NCBI GenBank assembly: GCA_024699855.1
Contig: JAMPIQ010000006.1
Location: forward strand, 1-64,000
Direction of reading: 5' to 3'
DNA from: Aphelenchoides besseyi
Taxonomy: Eukaryota; Nematoda; Chromadorea; Rhabditida; Aphelenchoididae
Length of the DNA stretch: 64,000 bases
In this document: positions 10,557-24,305 of the stretch, in pieces
Layout: each line of letters starts with the position of its first letter
How positions within the stretch are numbered: position 1 is the stretch's first letter
Made by a program: the position numbers and the translations under genes
Notes under the pieces: model-generated
What the model was told of the DNA's origin: nothing
The model's input: the letters and a program-made list of their open reading frames with translations, nothing else
The model's database searches: none

Positions 10557-11257
10557 ATGCTAAGGTCGGAGTCCCGTGAGGCAGAATGCCAAAACGTTGA
10601 CCAGCCGATGCATCTCGAGTTTCTGCCCTCAATTCATTCGTCCTCCGAACACCAGCTGTGGGCAATCGCCCTCGTGTTTTTCCTTTATTATTGTTTCCTA
10701 TCGTTAACTCCCGCAATAAACGTAGATATCTATCTACTTCGAGACCCAGGACACCACAGTAATCTTCTTCTTTGCAGTTGGTTGAACAATAAAGGACACC
10801 GTTTGTGTCTGTATATGGGCTCCAGATGGTCGTTGCATGAAACAGGTAATGAATAATAACCCTTTAAGTTCAACACTAACGGCAACGACCATCTTGGACT
10901 ACGTTTTTGTTCGGCAAGGACAAGTGCTTCACCAACACAGTTGTTCTGCCGAAAACACACAACTCGAGCCGAATCCAGCACTACATGGCCTACAAACAGC
11001 CAGGATTAAGTCCAAAGACGAGCTGGAACTACGCTTGGACTACCAGTTCGTCTACGGATACATCATCGATGGCCCTCATCTGCATCATCAACAACGCCTT
11101 CTGCGTGGAATCAACGCAATCCTCGGACGGCGAATGGACAGATTGTGGACCTTCGGCCAACATCACTTGCTTCACGCTCGGATCGAAAACATTGCACGTC
11201 GACTTACTACCGTTCCCTGTTGAAGTCAGACGGTCATATTTTCCGTCCGAGTTGTAA
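10557..11257 (+). CDS. Candidate small secreted Cys-containing protein
   Basis: The 3' part (about 10930-11257) is the best supported. Its frame has coding-like third positions, contains FTNTVV, NNAFCVES and GEWTDCGPSANITC, stops with TAA at 11255-11257 and is followed by AATAAA at about 11319. The upstream ORF at 10557-10856 carries a hydrophobic, signal-like segment (WAIALVFFLYYCFLSL). No splice pair joined the two parts in phase, so the 5' structure is open. I recognise no family. Extracellular export is inferred from the hydrophobic segment and Cys content only. Confidence 0.4.
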
Positions 11258-11315
11258 GAATGTCATTTGCCGTCCCAACTCGTAGGTTTTTTGTTTGTTT
11301 GTCTGTATTTTTTGC

Positions 11316-11325
11316 TAATAAACTT
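11316..11325 (+). terminator. Polyadenylation signal AATAAA
   Basis: AATAAA lies about 60 bases after the stop at 11257, supporting a plus-strand transcript ending here. Confidence 0.5.
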
Positions 11326-11441
11326 TTGATTATCAACTGCGTTTAATTTTGTTTTCCATGTTCGCAAACTTCCAATTGATGCATATTTTGTAACCATTTA
11401 ATCGACAATGTAAAGTTAATTTCGAGGCGGGTTGCGATATT

Positions 11442-12584
11442 TCATTTCTCAGTTGAGATCCAATTGCCAAACGGATAGTCGGGATGATGTTGCATTCTGG
11501 AACAAACATTTTGGTTTTGATCATTGAACGAACTCACTTGACGTAAGTGAAGAGTCGGGCTTCTGGTTCGATCGAATCGAACTTCTTTCGATCATCTTCG
11601 CTCAATTCAAAGTCAAAGATTTGAATGTTCTGACGAATACGCTCGGGAGTCACACTCTTCGGAATGCAACTGATCTTGTTTTGGGTCATGAATCGAAGAA
11701 CGATTTGAGCAGGAGAGCGATCGTAAGCACGAGCCAACTCTTCGACTATCGGATGTCGAATTCCGTCCACCTGTGCAACTCCCGGCTTGTTGAGTGATCG
11801 TCCCGGCGAACACAAAGTGCCGTAGGAAGTGACCGCAATGTCCAGCTTGTGACACAAATCGAGCAGCTCACGTTCTCTCAAGTGGACGTGAAGTTCGGTC
11901 TGTTCAAAGGAATAAGACACCCAAAGATACTGGCTACCTGGATGTTATGAGGTTTAATTTCTGCGGCGTCGTAGATTTCTTTCAACTGCTTGGAATTGAC
12001 ATTCGAAAGACCGATGGATCGAACTCGTCCGCTTTTGTAAAGCGACTCCATAAAACGCCATGTATCCAAGAGCGAAAAGTCGACTTCGGGAATGATTCTT
12101 CCTTCATCATCGAGAAGTGGAGACGTCGCTTCGTTATTGGGCTGAAATCAATCCGTTAACATGAACGTGAGAAAGAACGGGCTTTTGAAGACATTGGACT
12201 GTGGACGAGATAGAGATCAACGTAATCGCTTCTCAAGTTCCGCAATGAGCGTTCGAACACAACGGCCGCCAACTCCGGTCGATTCGCATGAGCAGGAAGT
12301 TTCGTGCAAATGAAAAGATCGGAGCGCTTCAAACGACCACTATTGACGTATTCTTCGATCACATCGCCAATAGCACTTTCCGTTCCGTAGACCGGCGCTG
12401 TGTCCACGTATCGATAGCCGACATCGAATGCCGTTCGAATCGCATCTTCGAGTTGCAATTTCTCTTCTGGACTGCCCTAAAGTGCCGATAAATGAAAACA
12501 AACAAACGCACTTACCAACGATGTGCCCAAACCCAACAACGGCAACTCCACACCATTGGACATTCGAACAGTTGTGGAGGTCAT
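11442..12584 (-). CDS. Aldo-keto reductase
   Basis: This predicted 327-aa NADPH-dependent oxidoreductase of the AKR superfamily reduces aldehydes and ketones in the cytosol. Exons are about 12516-12584, 12183-12476, 11938-12141, 11538-11899 and 11442-11496. The N-terminus has the SNGVELPLLGLGTS barrel start. The catalytic tetrad is visible: Asp in GYRYVDTA, Tyr in PVYGTE, Lys in ICTKLP and His in YLVHSP. The C-terminal half has the cofactor-site block CIPKSVTPERI and ends with a typical HPDYPF. The second intron (12142-12182) only works in frame with a GC donor (AAA|GCCCGT). With it, exon 2 is exactly 98 codons and the whole CDS is a multiple of three. The gene lies 375 bp downstream of VPS13 on the same strand. 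The precise substrate class cannot be read from the sequence. Confidence 0.93.
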
Positions 12585-12959
12585 GATCAAGATGCTGCAA
12601 TTAGACTCGTCAGTCTCATCGGTTGAGAGTAAGGAATGCGGGAAGACACGACCACACGGTTCGCTAATCTTATCAGCTTCTCGCGCTTCGTTCGCTGAAC
12701 CTCTACTGCGTCAGAGAACAAATATTTCATGCCCATTAACAACCTTGGATTCTGATCACGTGCAATCGAAAGTTAATTTATCGCTTTAAGTCAAATAGAA
12801 AAAGTCACACGGTGAGACAAAAGAGATCCTGAGGGCTTAATCAGAGTTCTGTTGTAAAGCACTTGGTTATGTTAAGCGATGATTATGACATCTATCTACA
12901 ACTTAGAGACTAGCTAATTGGAATCCCCGATTGAAAGTACCCGACGATTAGAAAAAAGG
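12585..12959. other. Intergenic spacer
   Basis: No gene seen between the VPS13 stop and the aldo-keto reductase start, both on the minus strand. Confidence 0.6.
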
Positions 12960-15900
12960 TTAAATGGTTAACGTATTCATATCATTGGTTATAGCGACTG
13001 TTCGTTTCGAATGATCGTAACGTTGTTTGGCGGCCATAACTCGATCAGCAAAACGAACTGCAACATCTCGATTTGTACACCAAATCGAAACGGATGACTT
13101 GGTTTCTCCGCGTTGAGTTTCGTAGATCACTTCTGAAAACAACAGTCGAGTTGATCTGTGCTCAACAGAACTAACCGTTCTTCACGAGTCCCGAGTCCGT
13201 TTGAACTGTCGGTTGTATACTTCGCAGTGATCGATAGACGATTCGTTCAATGACACTGTTCGGCTCATTTCCGATTTGTCTGAGAATATAACATTGTTCC
13301 GAGCAGATCAATGCGCGATGACAAATTCGTTTCTGCGATTGCATGTGACTCAGAATCACCATCACATCCAAAAGTCTATAACATGTTGTTCTGAGTGGTC
13401 GATTGGAACGAACACTTACATTTCATTTGACGAATAGCCGATTATGCGAAGAAGTTCTTGTTGTGCTTCTGCCAACTCGGTTGAGTAGAAGGGCAACAAC
13501 GATTGTAGAGACGTGCAGACACGCGGCAAACGAACTCGACGTTCGGGAAACTGAGACTTTCGCATCATCGGACCGCCGGTCACGTCCTTCACTGCCGAGG
13601 CGGTTCCTTCCAACAAATCCAATACTCCTTGAGTTGGTTTGGTCACCATGTCAACTGCTCCAGTAGCCACACCTCGAATCAGACCCTAGACTCACAAACT
13701 CAAACATCGTTCATTCGGGTTTCCGCTTACCAGCATTCCACTCTTCTGCATTCCATTGATCATGTTGATCGGCAATGCGGTTGCCAATCCAGCCACTCCG
13801 ACACCCAAACCTTTCACTCCGCCGTACAAATGAGTCAACGCGGTCGAGGTTTCTCGTTGTGATTGCGAACGGACCATTCGACGCCGCCATCTCTCGTGTT
13901 GTTCGTCGAACGTCAACGTTCCAACGCCATGAGCGGCTGACGAGAAGAACTGAAAACAACAAGAAGTAATAGAAACTAAAATAAAAGACCTACTTTAGAT
14001 GCACTGTTCGAGAGACCGTAACTGACACCCGACACACAAACGCTCCGACATCGCCTTCGAAGATCAGACCCTGGAAGGACTCTTTGATATCCGACGCCAA
14101 ACCCAATGGATTTCCGAACGCGTCCATTGTTACGAGAATCTTGAACGTTTGCTTTTTGATTTCAGCTAAAACGAAGCTGAAGAAACTCGGAAGCGAGAAC
14201 TCACAACTGTAGAATTGACTGAGTGCTTCGAGAAGAAAATTCAACGTCTCAAAGTAATGGAACTGTCGGAAGGCGGGAAGCTGAACGAGAGCATTCTCGA
14301 ACCCCACCAACTTCATGTTCAAAGCTTCTCGGATTTGACGTAACTCCTGAGGCAGCGAGTTGCGTGGAACCGTCTTCGCCGACAACAACAACGCACCGAA
14401 TTCGATTTCCAACGTTCCGAAATAACATCGACGAGTTTGTCCGGTGATCGTGCTCGAAGTGTCCAGTTCGAGATTGGGAGGCTGCTGCAATGCTTCCGGT
14501 TGAACGGCCCTGGGTTGCATTGGTCTCTTGAACGAAATGTGCCAACTTCCACAGCAACAACTCATCCAACAACAAACACGCGTCTCCCAAACGAATTCGA
14601 AAACAATCAAACGCGTCGTAGTGCAATTCGGCAGACCACGACAACTCCAACTTGAGAGCTGGACGTGCCACAGGCATTATCGGCATTCCACTCGTCGTGG
14701 CTATTGGCTGATAGTCGTCGGAACGAAGAGCGTTTGTTTCACAATACAAGACCGGCCAATACTCAGCACCCAGCAATTGATTGTCGGCCTGAAAATGAGG
14801 ATTTTGAACTTGGACTCGAATGCACAAATGTACCTGAACAGCATTCACATAGCCACTCAATTGGTAGGACTGATTCTTCTTCACAACGAGCAACTCAACG
14901 CCTCGAAGTCGGGCGTAAATCAACTCCTCGTTTTGTCCATTCACCAACGAAATTCCAGCCCCCGCCGGCATTTCAAGTCGAACATCAAACGTCAACGTTT
15001 TCGGCTCAATTTTCTCCTCGACAGAAAACGAACTCGAAGTTCGGTTTCTTGTTGTCGATCCACCAGAAGACCTGAATATTCAAATGCTAGTTCGAGTAGT
15101 TCCTGAGACTTTACCGTCGATTCGAGTGATCGGAAATTCGAACAACGAGTGTTGGTCCAACGTGCAAACACTGAACATCCAGAACTCCACTTCCTGGTTT
15201 CTGTCTTTTGGCTCGAAACAGTTGAACTCGTGGAATGGTGGCTGACTGAGCTGGGGATTCGGAGAGAAACAACGAGGCACCTCGTAATTCAACGTAACGA
15301 TCGAGCAGACCACAATGTAAACGTCCATCATTTGAGAATCTCCAGCGCTGAGTTTGATCTCTCTTCTGGTTTCTTGGACACATCATCAACGCCGAAATGC
15401 CTTCAGCATCCACAACATCCAAAACGAAACGTTGAGTCGAGTTCTGATTGCGATAGTTGAAGCCGAGGTTCTCCAAACAACGTTCATTCGTGAACGACCA
15501 TAATTGTTCTCGAGTGCTGTCCGCTTCGTTCAATCGACTCAATTGAATCTTTCCACTGTCCTTTCGTACACTCATAACCAATTGCTCTTCATCGAAACTT
15601 CCTTTCTCGTGACCTCTAAACTTTCAATGTAGTCGTGAAACAAGAATGAAACCCACTTGTTAACAAAACTGGGAGCAAACTGGATGTAAATGTGATTCTC
15701 GTAAATCAATTTTGGACCAACGGACGGTTTCGAGGGATCATAGACGTTGGATTGATTCTCGAACACTTGCAAGGTCAGCAGCTTGTCGCCGTAGAGATCG
15801 TCCCACGCGTAATCGACCGTACTGTTGGCTTTGCAGATTGTTCGCAAACGATGTTGACGAGTTGTTTCCGCTGTCTGATGATACAAAACGGGTACATCGG

Positions 15901-18900
15901 ACAGATTTTCGATTCGAATTGGTGGTGGATAGTGCTCGGCATCAGTAAACGTGGTCCAGAATGAGGCGTTGACCAATGTGACTTCAGCACGTACAAAACG
16001 CGGCGTTTCATCGTGATCTCTTAACAACCTAATGGAACCAGAAATAACAGCAATCTTCTTACCGCATAGTCAAATGGAAAGAGCCGATTTGATCGATTCG
16101 AAACGGACAACTCCAATGCGGCACATCGTTTCGTCGCACACACAACAACTGTCGATTGTCCGTATTCTCGTACCATATCAATTGAGATTGCGCAGACAAA
16201 CGAACATGTCGAGATGGTCGTCGAACTTCGTTCTGATGACAAACCAACAACTCGTGAGAGGAGCGATTGTTCAAATGATATCGAGGCTCGAACAACACCA
16301 CTTGAGTGTCTTTGTAGCGTCCAGATCCAGCACGAACTTCAACGCCAATTGAATAGACTCTAGAAATGTTGTTATGAATAGTCGAAATTAGAAGGCTAAC
16401 CGGGTGGCTTCCTGATCGTGAGTCATTTGCAACTTCAGAGCTTGAACACCGGGCGTCAGAGAAAAACTGCTCGAGAACTTGGGTTTGAAGCCCGGCTCGT
16501 CAGCAAAGTTCCGACCAACTCGAACAACACATTCCATTGGACAAGTGTCGTCGGAGAACGAGAACATCAACGGATTTCGATCCTTCGCTTTCTCATGATC
16601 GGCCATTTGACCGGCAGCATCGTAGTCACTGGCCGTCTGTTTGATCACCAACGGAATCCCCGATCGATTGACAATCCAAAACGGCACCCACAACGACAAG
16701 TTCAACGCACCAGAACGAACAACACTGACACTCAAATAGACGTGCAGTTCACGATCTTCAGCATCTTGCATTCGCATCAGTATCCGTTTCGTTTCTCCAT
16801 TCTCGTAAAGTGCACTTCTGAAACCTTAAACTGCTGAACTCTTCGTCTGCTTTCCGTTACCGCTCAATACACGTGGATTGCAGGGATCGAAACCGATCGG
16901 TGGCCAATGTAACAACCAGCTCTTTCTCGGGATTAACGGTCGAAATGCAAAGTCGTTGTCCGGCTTGAATGGTTTGATGTTTTCCGTTGCAAGTCAATCG
17001 AACATCCGTGGGCAAGAGATTCAGAACATTCATGGCGGGCAGAAGCAGAATCGAATGACCACAGAGCGGAGGTTGGTGTTCGGGATAAAGCTCGTGTTTA
17101 ACCGATGTCCAAACACTGCAAATAACCTTCTTATAATCGTACAACTGATTCTCAGTCACCAATAGGAGGTCTTCTGTTTCACTTCAGTTGGATCGGCGGC
17201 GTCGAAACTCAGCAGTCGATTGGCAATTTGTCCCGGTCGTTCCGCCCACTTCCAACTGACTGGCAGTTTCGACGAGATCGCAATTTCCGAGGGCAACGGT
17301 CGAAGTTGCAGTGCAGAAACGACGTAACGCAACGGAGCAAAAACGGTGGAACCCGACGAGATTTGGAGTTCGAAATTGGATCCGAACGTCGCGAGTACTG
17401 GATCGGCCAGTTGATTCGAAATTTGCAGTGCCGACCGTACGGTCACCACTTTTCGACCATCCGGCTCCACACTCACATTCAAAACAATTCGCACGTAAAC
17501 GGTCGGAGATGTTCGACCGGACGACGATCGATTCGCCGCAGTGGATGTCCGCACAACTCGAAAGTAGGTACCCACGGAGTCGACACTCACCGGCGAGATC
17601 TCGTCCCATCCATCAACGCGAATCACCAACCGACGTTGCTCAGCAGTTCGATCTCGCTGAAACGAACCGAGTGAACGGTCGGAAGAACGCGAACAAACCA
17701 TTCCGAGAATCTTGTTCGGAAACTCGAACGTACACGAACTATCAGCCAAAGCCGTGAACCATTTGGCTGTGGTTTTGCGTCCTTCGGCTCTCGCTCGTAT
17801 CACCTCATCCACCGCCGTTGTGAACAACAAACTGGATCCCGTCTCATTGCGAATCAAATACGGCAAATGATCCGAGCGTTGTCGAACACACGAAGAACGA
17901 AGATCGCTTTCGAGATCACGTTTAATGGTCGTCCATTTGGCAGCAAAGTGTTTGACTTGTTGAACGAACGTTGGAGTCACATTCAAATCCAACGGACAAT
18001 CCACAGCTGAAACAAGCGGCTATCAATTGAGGTGCAGAGAGAGGTTGACTTGCCGGGATGAATTCGCAATGAACTGGTAGAAGATGTTTGTTGCCAAAGA
18101 AACGAATCAATACGCCACGGTTCAACCAACGGCTCCCAACCGAAAAGCCGCTGATTGAAGTAGTCAACGGAGAACTGAAAGTTCGAGTCCATTCTGTCGG
18201 CTACGTGATAGTTCGCGTTCAGTTGTTTCAGAACCAAACGAGCCAACGGCAGAGCCACTCCTTGAGAGTCATCCAACAACCAAACACTCAAGTTCGGCGC
18301 CTTGAATTCCACAGCTCGAATGTTGATTGCTGAAGGCTGATTGTCCAAAGCACGTGCTGATAGAGGATCCAGATTTCCAGGAGTTGTTGGACTTGAAAGA
18401 CGAAAAGCACCGTTGACTACCGATTGGACAACCAAAAGATCTTTGTACGACATTCGACCAATCACTTCACCAACATCGAAATGCAAATGTTGACGAGCTG
18501 GAGCTCCCGTCCAACAGCATGTCCAAGGCATTCAAAGTGATTTGTTTCGTTTGTATTGATTGAGGAATTTCTTTCGAAAGTGTGACGGCCAAGTCAAAAT
18601 CGTTTGTTAGTTGACAACGCGTAGTCTCTTCAGCCGACATCAAACACCAAGCAGCACACATGTTCTGGACTTCAAATTGCGCTTCGATCACTCCCCCAGC
18701 AGCATCATTCAAACTGAGAACCGCGGTTGTGTGTGCAATCAACGCCAAACTGTTGGCTCGAGACGAATCCTCCAACAAAACCAAGTCCGATTCTTTCAAC
18801 GTGATTTTCAGTGTGATCGTATGAGCAGTTGAACGTGTGTCTTGTAGGCGATTCGACGACGAAACGTTTCGAACAAGAACACCGTCTTTTGGTTTGTCGA

Positions 18901-21900
18901 ACTGAGCACTTAGATCAGAATGTTCAACTGAAACCAAGAAATCAAAGCGAAGATAACTTTGTGGACCTACTCGGAGGTTGGAAATCGGAGTTCAACAAAA
19001 CGAAGTCTTTTGCTTGATTCAACCAATCGATCAGCAACAGAACTCGTGCATTCGCCAAAACCAACGTCACAATCGGAGCTTCTCCTTGTCGCATCATTAC
19101 ATGCGCTTCGGACATCAGACGCACCAAATGGTCATCAGTTGTTTCAGAAGTCGAATTTCGTGGACTGACTATCGAGTTGAACACATTGGGTCGTAGGTTC
19201 ACGGGCAGGTGATCGAATCGTGTGTCAATCAACTTGTTACTTTCACAGATCAGATCCAATTCCGATTGATTGTCGATGTAGGAGTCAAACGAGATTCTCG
19301 CTTTGTCCAAAATCACGACTCCAAACTTCTCGTACTCGTTGGTCTTCATGTTCGGAGTCAGAAAGTGGAATTTGACGTCCCGGAAGATCATACGATTGGC
19401 AAAAGTCACGTACTTCACTCCGGTGGTTTCGTTCGCAAACGCTCGGTCGGGACTCTGCAGAATCTCCAACGGAATGGTCTCCGGAACGGGAATCAGTTCT
19501 TCTCCCAAGTTCTTTTCCAGAACGCCGCGTAGTAGACGGTAGAACTCGGTGGTGAAGCGGAGTTCAACCTCCTCAAAGCGAGTGATGATCGACAGCTCGG
19601 GAACTGAAATCGACAATCTGGAATGGTTACAAACTTGAGCCTACGGTTATGAGAAATGAAAGATGACAAGTTGCGGTAGACCCCAATGTTCAATTGAAAC
19701 TGTCGATTCAGAACGTTTTCTTCGTCGATTTCGAAATGAAAATTCTCAAAAGCCGATCGGCCGATTTGTCTTCTCGATGGCTCCATCGCAGTCAACGACT
19801 TGGCTCGAGCTGCTCGACGTGTTGGCAGTGGGGACTTTCGTCGTGCAGAACCAATTCGAATCTCCGCGCACTCCACTCGCATTTTCTCCACAAGACAATC
19901 GTAGTCGTCGCCCTCAATCTTCGCCCATTCGATGGCATTCTCCTCCAATTCGGGCAACTGAGATCCCAACCGAAACTCGTTGTCGATTTTGAGTGAATCG
20001 GCCTCCAAACAAATCACTTGGTCGGAGTGTTGATTCAACGGTAGGATCAAAGTGATAGGGAAGTTCAAGTTCACGTTCAACAAACAGCGGGTCTTCTGAC
20101 AATCAATGGGCTAAAAGAAACGAATCGAGTGGTCGGAGAATGAACTCACTACGCTCAGCTTCTCGTTTTTTCTTCGCACTTGATCTTGTAAGTCCGCAAA
20201 ATTGAGCCAGAAGTCCATGAAGGCACAGAAATAGCGGTTCGTGTGAATGTAATGAACCGACATGTCCGATTCACTCACAACATCGACTCTCAAATCGAAC
20301 TTCCTTTTCAACTCCAAGTCATCAGTTCGGTATTTGAGCACGTCTATGGACAGCTGTGGTATTGTTTTGGAGTTCTTGTTCGGTTTCAGCGAGCATCTTT
20401 CCGAGTACAAACGACTGTAGAAGGGCGTCGAATCGAGCAACGTGAACTCGGTCATTCGCATTCCAAGTCGCATCGGATCTTCGACGTTGTTCAAATTCAG
20501 ACGCATTTGGAAATCAACATCAGAGAACGCCGCCATTCCCAATCGAGTTTCATTGACCGGATAGTTCATGTTGACACTGAGCTCCGCCAATTCCAATGCA
20601 ATGGCCAAGACATAAGCCGAAGGTACTGAAACCTGCTGTTGAAATCGAATTTAAAAGCGGTAATGCGAACCTTTCTGCGTGGCCGATTGAGCTGCCAGAA
20701 CTTCGGAAGCAGAAAGTTTATTGCCGTAGAGAAGTGCTTCGAGTATCGGATCATTGGAGACAGAAGTCGAGGATTCTTCTTTTTCAGCAACTTTTCCGCC
20801 CGTCGACTTCTGTCCGAGAGCTCCAAAAAAGTCCAACAACATCGTCCACGTTCTCTGGTTCATTCCAATCTCAACGTCCGATAGTTTGGCTTTCACCGTG
20901 CAATGTTGACATTTGTGTTCAGATTCAAACTGCGGATGTTGATCGTCGACAAAAGTGAAATTCAACAACACGTGAGTGGCATCCCAGTGACCGAAATCGT
21001 TGTCCAACAGCAACTCTGCGGTCTTTCTTGTTCGGCTCGTCGATTTGGTGCTTCGACTCGTTCGATTCTCGGTGTTTGCTGCATCTAGACGTTTGTGTGA
21101 AGACGGTTGTTGACCCAAACAACTCACCTTTGATTTCTCTAACTTCCAGTGGAAACGAAGTGGAATAAGTGCGCGGAGACAAACCGTTCAAGTCGACCAA
21201 ATTCGGCGAGGATGCAGATCGAGACCTCAAACAATATGGCAAATGAATTGGTGGAATCGTTCGCAACAGTGGCCAATCGGTCTTCTCGTACAAATCAACG
21301 ATAAGTACAGTGTCGAATCCGAATTTCATGCGAGTCAAATGTCGTTCTGTAGAAGCAATACCAATCGAAAGACCGCTGACCGACGCACTTGCAAAGGGAA
21401 TCGACTCGGTTAGCACTTGCATTTCTCCCAAAGTCGACTTCTTGGTCCGCAGTTCGACTTGAACTTCCGGAACGTTGACTGTGAGAAGGAACTTGACATT
21501 CGGATTCATTTCCTTAGTTGTTGTTGCTCTCTGGTTGGATGGTGACTAAACAGAAAACCTAGTCAGCAGGATAACTATGAGTGCACGGACCTCGTTGTCG
21601 AAGGCCGAATTTGTGTCGAACAAATTCGCCAATCCATCCAACGCGTCCTCATCATAGACGATACTAATCGGTAGGAACTGAGCTTTGATTTCATGAAAGA
21701 TATTCAGACGGGGAGCCAGACGACGATAAAACAATCTAAACCAGCAGTTAGAAGACTGAACAGAGTGAGTGATCACTTCAAAAGTGGTTCTGTTGTTTGA
21801 GGTGCACGTTCTCGCTCGACTGATCGACTCAAAGCCCTTTCGCTCTTTGCGTCTGTCTCCGCCTCTTTCGTACGTCCAACGGCAAAAAGAACTTCGGTTT

Positions 21901-24305
21901 CCACTGCTCTCAACACTCCAGACATCAACGAGTCGTCTTCCACTAAATCGTCATAGGAGTTTTGGTTGGAAATGGTCTGCAACATTCTCGTTATCTGAAC
22001 TAAAAGACTGCTTACCGAACGGGCAGTTTGCGGCGATACTCGAAGACGTTGAATCGACATGTCGTTCACTGACAACGACACTTCAGTTCGATGTTCTCTC
22101 GGCGACAGAAACACTCGACTGGCAACATCGCGCATATCCAACGCCAACACACGACTTCCATCGTCAGTAACAAACTAAAAAGCAATGAACGCCGTTGAAT
22201 GAGAGCTCACCTCATCGTCATCGACAAATCGGATTATCATTTGCTCCAACTGCAGAATCACTTCGGCCAACTGTGTGTCTCGTCGAAGAACCGTCGAATC
22301 GTCCCACGATTCACTCAACACATCCAACAGTTCTTCCTCGATATGGTTCTCGACTCGACGCAAATTCGGGGGCAAATGTCGTTCCTCCAATTTCGGCCAC
22401 ATGTCCAACAAAGAAGCACGATTGATCTCTTCTTTGCTTGTTGTTTCCGTTCCCGACTGTTCACCTCCGAACCACGACGAAACCCAACCGTAGAATCCCC
22501 GTCCATTATTCTCAGTTGGCGTTGTCGGCAGTCCATCCGATCGTTCCACTGACGACTCCTTCGATGGACTCAAACTCGGTTCTAAACAACAGATCCTCAG
22601 AACAATCGTTGGTCTCAACTACCGCTGTCCGGAGAAACCAATTCGAAAATCTCGGCTGTCTCCTCACCATCGGACTTCTTGTCTTGTTCCAATTCTTTCA
22701 AGTACTTGCGGAAAACAATGTCGCGAAAGAGTTGAAGTTCCTGAAAAGAAGTTGAAATGAAAGAACGGTCGGAGTGCGAAATCACGTTGTAAGTGAATTC
22801 AGAGTCGTGTTCGATCTGTTTCATGTAGGCGACATCTTCTTGATTGACGGCTGTTGCTGATGCGATTCGTACATTCGGGTCAACACTAAAAACCGTTGGA
22901 TTAGTTGAAGAGAATAGAAAGTCTACAGTTTCTGTTGTTTAGCCATTTCATCGGCAAGAAAAGCGCGTAGTCGTCGTCTGTAGGCTCGACAGTAGCCGTT
23001 CATTAGACGAGCTCGTTGTTGCATTGACTGTTTCGATGCCGTGGACTGTTGTCGTCTGTTCTCCTCGACTACTCGACCACAAGCAAACTTCCACCACTGC
23101 TTCGGATTCTGTTTGATTGAAATCAACGGTCGCCATTTTCGATGCTGACGAGCTCGATCGAACATCGACCAGCGCGTAGTGAGGAGGCGTATTTGAGCTA
23201 ATTGACGTTTCGAGATCTCCAGTTCGATCATCTCGGGTCGTAAGTCAAACTGAAGACGACATTCTGAACTGCAAAACACAAGTCAACATACTTTGAAGCG
23301 TGGAATCGGCGGTTGACTTTTGAGCGGCAATTTGCTCGTGTTCTTTTCCATGCGAACCTGCATACTGAACGGACGTAGAATGTACGTGTTCTGCTTTGTG
23401 CTCAAAGGCGATAGAATCTGTTTGAGATCTTCGGGTGTCTTCACATCCAAATGAACTTCTTGAGCGCAGTTCCAGAACACCGAAAAGCCTTTGATGTCCA
23501 GTTTCTTGAACACATTCACTCCTTCTGTGGGTCGAACAAAGCCGGGCTTCTGCAAATACCAGTCAGTCAACTAGAACTCTTCTGAACGTCATACCCATTG
23601 AGCGTTTGTGGTTTGAATCGAAATGTTTTGAATTCGAAACCCAAAGTGAAAAGGAGACCCGTCGGGCATCGTCACGTTGTCTTCGTAGCGAATGTGCACG
23701 TTGTCCAAAATCAACTGGAACAACGATCAAATGAAACGACAGCACCACAAACCTGAATGTTATTCGAAACCGCCGAAACCACAGAAGCTCCCCACCAACC
23801 GTTCTGCGAGTCGTCCACTTTCATCTCCAAAGAAGCGGAACGCAAAAGCGAACGCTAAACTGAACAATCACCTGCACAAACTGAAGAAAACGGACCTTGT
23901 GAACTGCTTCCAACTCCTCGAGTTGTTGTTCCTTTCGAGTCTGTTCGTACTTCTCCACAGCCTCAACATTGTCGTCGCTTTGATTCGGACCCAGAAGAAC
24001 CAGCAGAGATCGCTCATCTTCAAGACCCATGGCTCCGATCGAATGTGAGTTATTGGAACGCTCAACGTCAACTTCCCGATAACCCCCGATCGTACTTCCA
24101 ACGGAATGTCGTACTTTTGCAGAGCAGTTCGTCGTAACGGAACATTCTCCAACTCAACTTGACCTTAAAATCAACGCAAATCTGTCGAAAGCAAAGAGAA
24201 AAACGGACCTTGAAGCAGAGCAACAGAGATCTGATCGGCGTTCAAGTTCTCCAGATACTCTCCAACGTAATTGTTCAGAACCCATGTGACAAGTCCCTCG
24301 AGCAT
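12960..24305 (-). CDS. VPS13: VPS13-family bridge-like lipid transfer protein
   Basis: About 32 exons and roughly 3,340 aa, similar to human VPS13A/C. Known role: rod-shaped transfer of bulk lipid at membrane contact sites. The start [20 protein letters not shown] matches the chorein N-terminus, followed by [18 protein letters not shown] and [25 protein letters not shown] loop (about 22470-22510), the WD40-like VAB region (about 15.1-18.0 kb) and the C-terminal [14 protein letters not shown] and [20 protein letters not shown] blocks follow. Introns are mostly 34-50 nt; the one at 18007-18053 appears to use a GC donor. Odd points: the frame breaks near 24005, at 23269-23291 (a 23-nt pseudo-intron that does not restore phase), near 18490, and at a GTGTGT run at 14032-14037, where removing two bases restores the conserved [13 protein letters not shown] 37-nt intron at 14510-14546 is assumed. 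Assembly indels are the likeliest cause; decay is the alternative. Confidence 0.95.

Noticed and set aside
12192..12194. A GT donor for AKR intron 2 at AT|GTCTTC
   Set aside because: It leaves the next exon out of frame. The GC donor 10 bases further along restores phase and a 98-codon exon.
14249..24030. Many long ORFs on both strands within VPS13
   Set aside because: They are shadow frames or unspliced run-ons of VPS13 exons; only the frames matching VPS13 were kept.
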